Shown here in pieces: positions 58,192-64,000 of a DNA stretch of 64,000 nucleotides. The notes below the pieces were generated by a model. The model made no database searches and was not told the DNA's origin. It was given only the letters and a program-made list of their open reading frames with translations. This stretch comes from Pogostemon cablin (lineage: Eukaryota; Streptophyta; Magnoliopsida; Lamiales; Lamiaceae), in NCBI GenBank assembly GCA_023678885.1, contig CM042952.1, positions 31,863,736 to 31,927,735 on the forward strand. Direction: 5' to 3'. Numbering within the stretch: the stretch's first letter is position 1; every line of letters begins with the position of its first letter. Position numbers and translations under genes: made by a program.

Positions 58192-58448
58192 GCTCTCTTG
58201 TGAGACGGGTTTTTTTTAGACGGCCCGATCAATTACTAAAGTATGTTTATTATAGAGATAAAATATATTTATTTGTAGTTAAAGTATATTAATAATAAAT
58301 CATATCACAACACAATCATGTTTTAACACATAATCCAACATCTTTTAGAAAACATACTTTAATAATCATTAAATATACTTTTATCTAAATAATAGACATA
58401 CTTTAACACGTCTCACAAACCGTCTCATATAAATAGCGTCACGCAAGG
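58192..58448. mobile_element. inverted-repeat MITE, TCTTGTGAGACGG family
   Basis: The left arm CTCTCTTGTGAGACGGGTT and right arm GTCTCACAAACCGTCTCAT are complementary in part. The interior (TATTATAGAGATAAAATATA, GTTAAAGTATATT) matches the element at 61289. Confidence 0.6.
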
Positions 58449-59454
58449 AACTTTGTGAAATTTTTATACTAAAAAAAGAAATACAACTTTCTGAAAACAT
58501 ACAAGTTTTTGTTAAATTCCTTAATAATCACATTAAACTGCAATGACATGTTGACATGTGGCCACGTATTAGATTGATACTACTACCACATTAAACTCGT
58601 TATTTAATATATGACCTACCACCCACGTATTATAATTATATGGCGATCACTTTCCTAGCTTAGGAGACAAGCTAGGACAGTTCGAGGAGTAATTTCGTCC
58701 TACGAAATTTGATCTCTTGTCCTTGATATTTATGTGGTATTACACATTTGATATTTTCTCATTTATCTATTACTTACATGGGCGGATTTAGGAAAAAAAT
58801 TTAGGGGTACGACATATAATTGGGTAATTTTGTTGTGCACTTAGTGTATCGGTACATCTAGATTTAATATGTTAAAAATGGGATTAGTGGGTAGTTATGT
58901 TTTTTAAAAAATAATTATTTTATTTTATTTGATGGTGGAGATCAAACTAAAACATAATCTAACGATAAAAATCGTCCAGATGCACAGCAGTTGGACTACA
59001 TATAATTATTAAAATATTATTTATTTCATATTTAAAATCATACAATAAATAAATCAAAACGGAGAAATTATGATTACTATTGACATCGTCTAATTTTCAT
59101 TTTTAAAAAATAATTTAAGATATTATTATCATGAATTTATAACGCATACTAAGTATTTAAAAATAATAATAATAAATTGAATATTTATTTATATTGCAAT
59201 TAATAATTTAAGTAAAAAGATCAAAAGAAACACCAAAGTTTATTAATAACAAACAAAAAAAAGAAAGAAAGAAGTCAAGGTATAGTATAACATTAAAAGA
59301 AACATGTTTGAATAGTAATATAAGAAATTCAAAGAAATAATATATAAATAGAAATGCAAGAGTGTGCATTTGAAAATGAAAAATATAAAATAAATTATAG
59401 AAATAATATATAAATATAAATAAAGAAAGAAAAAAAGGAATGAGACTTGCAGGA
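58449..59454. other. AT-rich intergenic, no gene seen
   Basis: No credible gene. The minus-strand open frames at 59208-59528 are low-complexity Phe/Leu/Tyr runs produced by AT-rich DNA. Confidence 0.5.
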
Positions 59455-59518
59455 TTCGAACCCTTAACAAGGGGGTCAAATATGAGAGTCCAAACCACCA
59501 AGCTACTGGAGAACAAAA
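59455..59518 (-). repeat. tRNA-like sequence, probable SINE head or tRNA relic
   Basis: On the minus strand, TAGCTTGGTGGTTTGGA resembles pol III box A and GGTTCGAATCC is a perfect box B, about 35 bases apart. The acceptor and anticodon stems do not pair as in a tRNA. It is followed by AT-rich sequence, as in tRNA-derived SINEs. Confidence 0.5.
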
Positions 59519-59628
59519 TTAACTGCATACTATATGGAGTATGTAATTATTATTTTTTAATTTGGGGGCGGGTACAGCTGTACCAAATGTACCTATACTG
59601 CATTCTCCCCTGATTACTTCATAATATA

Positions 59629-59861
59629 CACCCTCCATTGCAAGAAGTATATTTTATCATTTTCGTCCGTCTCAATACAAGAGGTGTATTTTTTTAGTTA
59701 ATAAGACACACAAAATAATTAATATTTTATGAGACTCACACACTACACTAATACACATACCCACTATACATGAAATTATTATTTCTCTCTCATTATCAAT
59801 ACATTAAATATTATATTCCTTTTAAAAAAGAAACGTCACCCTTATAGTAGGAAGGAGGGAG
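59629..59861. mobile_element. Stowaway-like MITE
   Basis: The left end CACCCTCCATTGCAAG and right end AGTAGGAAGGAGGGAG form inverted repeats, with TA at 59627-59628 and 59862-59863. The interior holds CACACACTACACTAATACAC. Confidence 0.75.
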
Positions 59862-59863
59862 TA

Positions 59864-60666
59864 CTTTTTATATATTAAAAAACATGAGTATAAATTTAAG
59901 ATATTAAACATGAAATCACTCCACAATAAATTCATTCATATTTTGCATGTTTTAGTATTTTATTTTGTCCTTAAAATTTAATTACATTTTTAAAATTTTC
60001 AAATTAATTTTTAAAATATAATTATAATTTAACTCTTAATATTCTATTGTATAATTCATCTAATATTTCACCTTTATTTCTTATTTGTTTCTAGACTTAA
60101 ATTTATTCTTGGAATTAGTGTAAATTCTTAAGCATAATGCTAATTTTATAAATATTATAATTGATGTAATATTTTATATTTATAATTCATATTTTATTTT
60201 ATCTTAAAAAGTTAAAATTTAAAATCAATTTTTTTAATAATATAAAGATGTTTTTAATTTATAATTAAAAATGGTGCATGTAAAATGGACAACCAAGTAT
60301 GTACCTTTTAATTATATTAAATTCTAATTACAAATTAACAACATTACTATTACTACATATTATATAATTAATTAGAAAATTTGAAGTCAGTCACGTGATT
60401 TTGACCAATTATTAATCTCTCTTTTAATTGTAGAGTTGGAAAAAAAGCACTACATGACTATGTCCATATGCTTGTTTAATGGGAGCTGGAAAAGAACATT
60501 TGAAAATGCAATCCACCAAATTTTTTGTCAACTATGAGAATATTTATAATGACTCGTAAATAGTTTAATCTCGGGTGATCATGATGAGAGTTGATTAATC
60601 ATTAAATTAAGAAATAAAATATTTTTAATAAAAATAAAAAAATTTTCCTGGAGAATATTCAAAATA
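59864..60666. other. AT-rich intergenic, no gene seen
   Basis: Almost entirely A/T; no coding frame. Confidence 0.5.
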
Positions 60667-60959
60667 ATCCTCTCGTCCCAAACTCGTTGTCTTAGACTCT
60701 TAGTTATTGTAGATACGGAGTTTAAGAAAAGTTATTTTTTGACTAACTTTATTGATTTTTTAGGAGTATTGTGGTATTTTTAGGTAAAATAAAAATTATA
60801 AAGTACATGTTATGTGTGTTAGGTGAGAGTGATATTTTTGTAATTAAGAAAAATTTGTTAGATTATTGATTGATGTGAAGTTTCTTTTTATGGAATAAGA
60901 CAATTAGTTTTGGACGGAAAAAAATGAAAAGTAAAATAATGAGTTTGGGACGAAAAAAG
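60667..60959. mobile_element. Stowaway-like MITE (family with 3703 and 39775)
   Basis: The left end ATCCTCTCGTCCCAAACTC and right end GAGTTTGGGACGAAAAAAG are inverted repeats, with TA near 60665 and 60960. The interior GTTATGTGTGTTAGGTGAG matches the other two members. Confidence 0.7.
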
Positions 60960-61288
60960 TACTATTTAGTAGGCCAGTTTGTCACAAAAAGACAGAAAAG
61001 CGCATACAATTTTAGCATTGGCCATCACTTGTAAGGGACAGTTGGTCGAGGTTTGCTTTTATATATGTATAGATTATTATTATTATTATTTATGTATATC
61101 TTCAAATTAAACACCATATTTAATCATATTTTTTATTGGTTAGGAATATATTTTTTATTTTATTTTAATATCACATTTAATCTTTGTATTTTTTATTATT
61201 ATTATATTACTAATGTATATGTTTATATTTAGAATTAAAAATTAAACCTTGAAATTAGAAAAATAAATCAATTAATAAAAATGACAAA

Positions 61289-61541
61289 TTCTCTTGTGAG
61301 ACATTATATATATGAGACGGTTTGTGAGACATGTTAAAATATGTCTATTATATAGATAAAATATAATTAATGGTTGTTAAAGTATATTTTCTAAAATATG
61401 ATAAATGATGAATTAACTTATGATTTTAGGGTGTTATAATATGATTCATTATTAACATACTTTAACAATAAATAAGCATACTTTAGTAATGGGTCAACCC
61501 GTCTCACAACCGTTTCACAAAAAATACATCTCACAAGAGAG
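61289..61541. mobile_element. inverted-repeat MITE, TCTTGTGAGACGG family
   Basis: The left arm TTCTCTTGTGAGAC and right arm CATCTCACAAGAGAG are complementary, and ATGAGACGGTTTGTGAGAC inside pairs with GTCTCACAACCG. A match to 58192 in the interior. Confidence 0.65.
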
Positions 61542-61679
61542 TTTCTCAATAAAAATATATCTGTAAAAATTTTGAGCATATTCTCATTATTAAATTACAG
61601 CATTTGATATTGGATTATCCGATTAATTTTCTTATATAATATAATGCATCTGCATATTATGCGAAAATATATATAATTT

Positions 61680-61950
61680 AATTTTAGGAATATAATTATA
61701 ATTTTATTTTTGTGGTTTAGGATATACTTTATCTTAGCTAGTGGTTTAGGAAATATTTTATTCCTTACTTTAAGGGAGTATTATTTATCCTTAGTATTTA
61801 ATGTTAATTTTAAGAATATAATTGTAATTTCATATTTATAATTTACAATAATTTCACCTAATAAATTTAGGATTTAGGATATAATTATAATTTTACATTG
61901 TGGTTTAGAGTGTATATTTCACTAGTAATATTTAGGATTTATGGTATATC
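61680..61950 (-). repeat. diverged relative of the 31905 minisatellite
   Basis: GTGGTTTAG recurs with GGATATA and AATTATAATTTTA words. The reverse complement (CTAAACCAC, TAAAATTATAATTATA) matches the 57-base unit at 31905. Spacing is irregular. Confidence 0.5.
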
Positions 61951-63236
61951 ATAATCAAAAGAGAATACCTTGTAATACTAAACAATTATGTGTACGAATT
62001 ACGATGGGGAGAGCACTTTGGATTTGTAAAATATTTGAGCATAGACGAAGAGAAGAGATGGAGTGTGGATGAATAATAATGTTGTGATGTAGAATGGAAC
62101 AAAAAATAAGTAAAGAGATGGAGTGAGATGAATGATAATGTTGTGTTTCTTTGTTAGGATATAAAGATTAAGTCTAATTTAGAATGGAACAAAAAATAAG
62201 TAAGGATTTAAAAATAATATTATTATATCTTAAAATTATTAAAAAAATATTCTTATAAACAGATACTTAAAGATATACAGTATATCCAATATATTTATTC
62301 GTACCAACCCTATTTAAAATTATTTTTTACCCTTTCTATTAAGATTCGGATAGATTGAATATTCGAAAATGCTCATCTCATTGTCATCTCTATCCGGAAG
62401 CAAGGTATAATTTGCCCCAATTAGCATACGATGCTTAGCATTGGCTTCTTCCGTTGACACTTAATGCCCAAAAAAAGGATTATACATTTTCCACAATTAA
62501 TTTACATTCATGTTAATTGGTACTCCTCATTTAAACCATAAGTTGTCATCATTTTAATTGACAAATTAGTAATCGATTCTGGATAACCTATGGATTTAAA
62601 TTTGAGCTGTCCATAGTAATAAAATACTTTTATAGAGATCGATATTACCATCGCACCCTTATAATTTAAAATTTACAATCTATAAGAAACTCAAAATGCG
62701 TTGTTACTAATCATATATGAAAGATGTCAACCTCCTGCATATAATTGCATAAAACAAAAAGTCAATTTTTATAACATTTTTATTCTTATCATTACGTGGT
62801 TATTGGGCAGGCTAATAAATAATGAGTGAGGTTCTTGTGGACCCGGGCGTACGGAGCACATTTCGTGCTCCTTTATAATTTTCGTGTCCCTTTACAATTT
62901 AAACCTCTAGCAATACATAGAATATAGAGAGAGAGTTGTGTTCACATGGGAACACGGAGTTCCGTGTCCCCGGGGGCGCAGGAGCTTTTGCCATAAATAA
63001 TAATAATCAGAAAAACAAAACGTGGATTGACTGATCCAGATTAATTAAAATATGTTAGTTAATCAAAAGTTTACATTATTTAAATTAGTAAAAATATTAA
63101 CCTAAATTCTATGATTGGAGTATACAAAAGTTGAAAAATACCTAAAATCGGGCTTGGTTTCATACACAAATTCTGACTTGATTGTGTTGGTCCTAATTTT
63201 GATTAGGGAAATATCAAGAAACAGAATATTGTTCAC
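61951..63236. other. intergenic, promoter side of the OSC gene, no gene seen
   Basis: No coding frame. 62820-62990 holds a repeat with inverted GC-rich ends (GGACCCGGGCGTACGGAGCA; GTTCCGTGTCCCCGGGGGCG) that shares its middle with 22184-22226. Confidence 0.5.
62835..62988. repeat. GC-ended repeat with internal ACGGAG...CTCCGT-like hairpins
   Basis: GACCCGGGCGTACGGAGCAC at left and CACGGAGTTCCGTGTCCCC at right frame a middle reading CGTGTCCCTTTACAATTTAA. The middle is the reverse complement of 22184-22226. Boundaries are uncertain. Confidence 0.5.
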
Positions 63237-63610
63237 ATGGTAACAAACAACCAGCCATGTATGCCTTCTTTTATTTTATTAACCCAAATATGTACCCCAC
63301 CCCACCCACACCCACCTATCCCCAATATATATACACACACTCACATAAATTTCTGTATAAACCTGCAGACCACTGCACTCTGCACCCTTTGCTCTTTGCC
63401 AAACCCATATTCATTGTCTCCCACCTGGCAATTTCTTCTTTGCTATCATCACAATATTGAATTTAATTTTCAGGTGTGACACCACTCGGTCAATTTTGTA
63501 TACTCATCACAATATTTGAAACTATATATATCCCTATGATCAGTTTGAGTGGTGTACTTAGTTTTTTCTTTTTATTACAGGATCATAAATAAACAGGAAA
63601 AAGCAAAATC

Positions 63611-63811
63611 ATGTGGAGATTGAAGATTGCAGAAGGAGTAGACAGTCCGTACCTGTACAGTACGAACAACTATGTGGGCAGACAGACATGGGAGTTCGAC
63701 CCGGATTACGGCACTCCGGAGCTCCGGGAAGAGGTGGAGAAAGCCCGACAAGACTTTTGGGCCAACCGATACCAAATCAAGCCCAGCAACGATCTTCTAT
63801 GGCGGATTCAG
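63611..63811 (+). CDS. OSC: oxidosqualene cyclase, first coding exon only (gene runs past the window)
   Basis: 67 residues beginning MWRLKIAEGVDSPYLYSTNN, then VGRQTWEFDPDYGTPELREE and NRYQIKPSNDLLWRIQ. This is the conserved start of plant oxidosqualene cyclases (MWRLKIA, NNxVGRQ, WEFDP), which fold 2,3-oxidosqualene into triterpene or sterol scaffolds on ER membranes. The sequence looks more like the beta-amyrin/lupeol type than cycloartenol synthase, but the product-deciding residues are outside the window. The exon ends CGGATTCAG|GTTCGA at 63811, in phase 0, as expected. TTTTCAG|GTGTGA at 63475 and TTATTACAG at 63571-63579 suggest a 5' UTR intron. CAATATATATACAC near 63323 could be the TATA region. 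Confidence 0.9.
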
Positions 63812-64000
63812 GTTCGAACCTTTCATTATCATACAACCCACCTTATTTATTTCATTACGTTTGTTAACATTTTTGCTATTTTCTTATACACCAATTTTTG
63901 CCATGTTGATGCTCACGGGTCGTCTGTGGTTCTTTTGCATCATCTTGTGTGTCGATTATTGTATGATTGACGTATAAAAGAAAAAAAAAATCCAACAACG

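Noticed and set aside
59455..59518. A second tRNA gene
   Set aside because: Box A and box B are present but the stems do not form a cloverleaf.
59208..59528. Minus-strand Phe/Tyr-rich frames resembling membrane proteins
   Set aside because: Typical of AT-rich non-coding DNA and overlap a SINE-like sequence.

Overview
The window is AT-rich nuclear DNA from a flowering plant, most likely a eudicot. It has GT-AG introns, a nuclear tRNA gene, plant-only gene families (AP2/ERF, subgroup IIId bHLH, SINAT ligase, nepenthesin-type aspartic protease, oxidosqualene cyclase), and dense plant transposon families (Stowaway-type MITEs, Mutator-like elements, Copia). The species cannot be fixed from the sequence.

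Supported host genes, left to right: a mitochondrial bS21-type ribosomal protein (+, 886-2376, with a 10-nt last exon); a single-exon DREB-type AP2/ERF factor (-, 5376-5873); a single-exon MYC-type bHLH factor of the JAM/bHLH13 group (+, 28196-29992); a single-exon secreted aspartic protease (+, 34014-35417); a three-exon SINAT RING E3 ligase (+, 41585-43932); a two-exon DUF212 / divergent PAP2 protein (-, 44825-45649) divergent from a DRP1 dynamin-like gene remnant (+, 46402-48036); tRNA-Ala(CGC) (-, 49475-49547); a decayed cytochrome b561/DOMON gene (+, 50174-51126) interrupted by a young Copia element (51199-56771); and the first coding exon of an oxidosqualene cyclase that runs off the right edge (+, from 63611).

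The main mobile feature is a 7.3-kb Mutator-like element (10648-17965). It has a candidate 9-bp target duplication and diverged terminal inverted repeats. It carries a decayed Ulp1-type protease gene on the plus strand and a mudrA-like remnant on the minus strand that has lost its catalytic core. Near each end is an array of a short motif, GGCCGAATAGA, in mirror orientation. The left array lies in intron 1 of the protease gene and the right array lies just upstream of the mudrA remnant. This is the least explained structure in the window.

The gene-poor stretches (about 2.4-5.3, 6-10.6, 18-27, 30-33.9, 35.4-41.3 and 56.8-63.2 kb) hold AT-rich DNA, microsatellites, minisatellites and many MITEs. 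Several MITE families recur inside the window. The genes do not form a pathway; this is ordinary plant gene order broken up by transposons.
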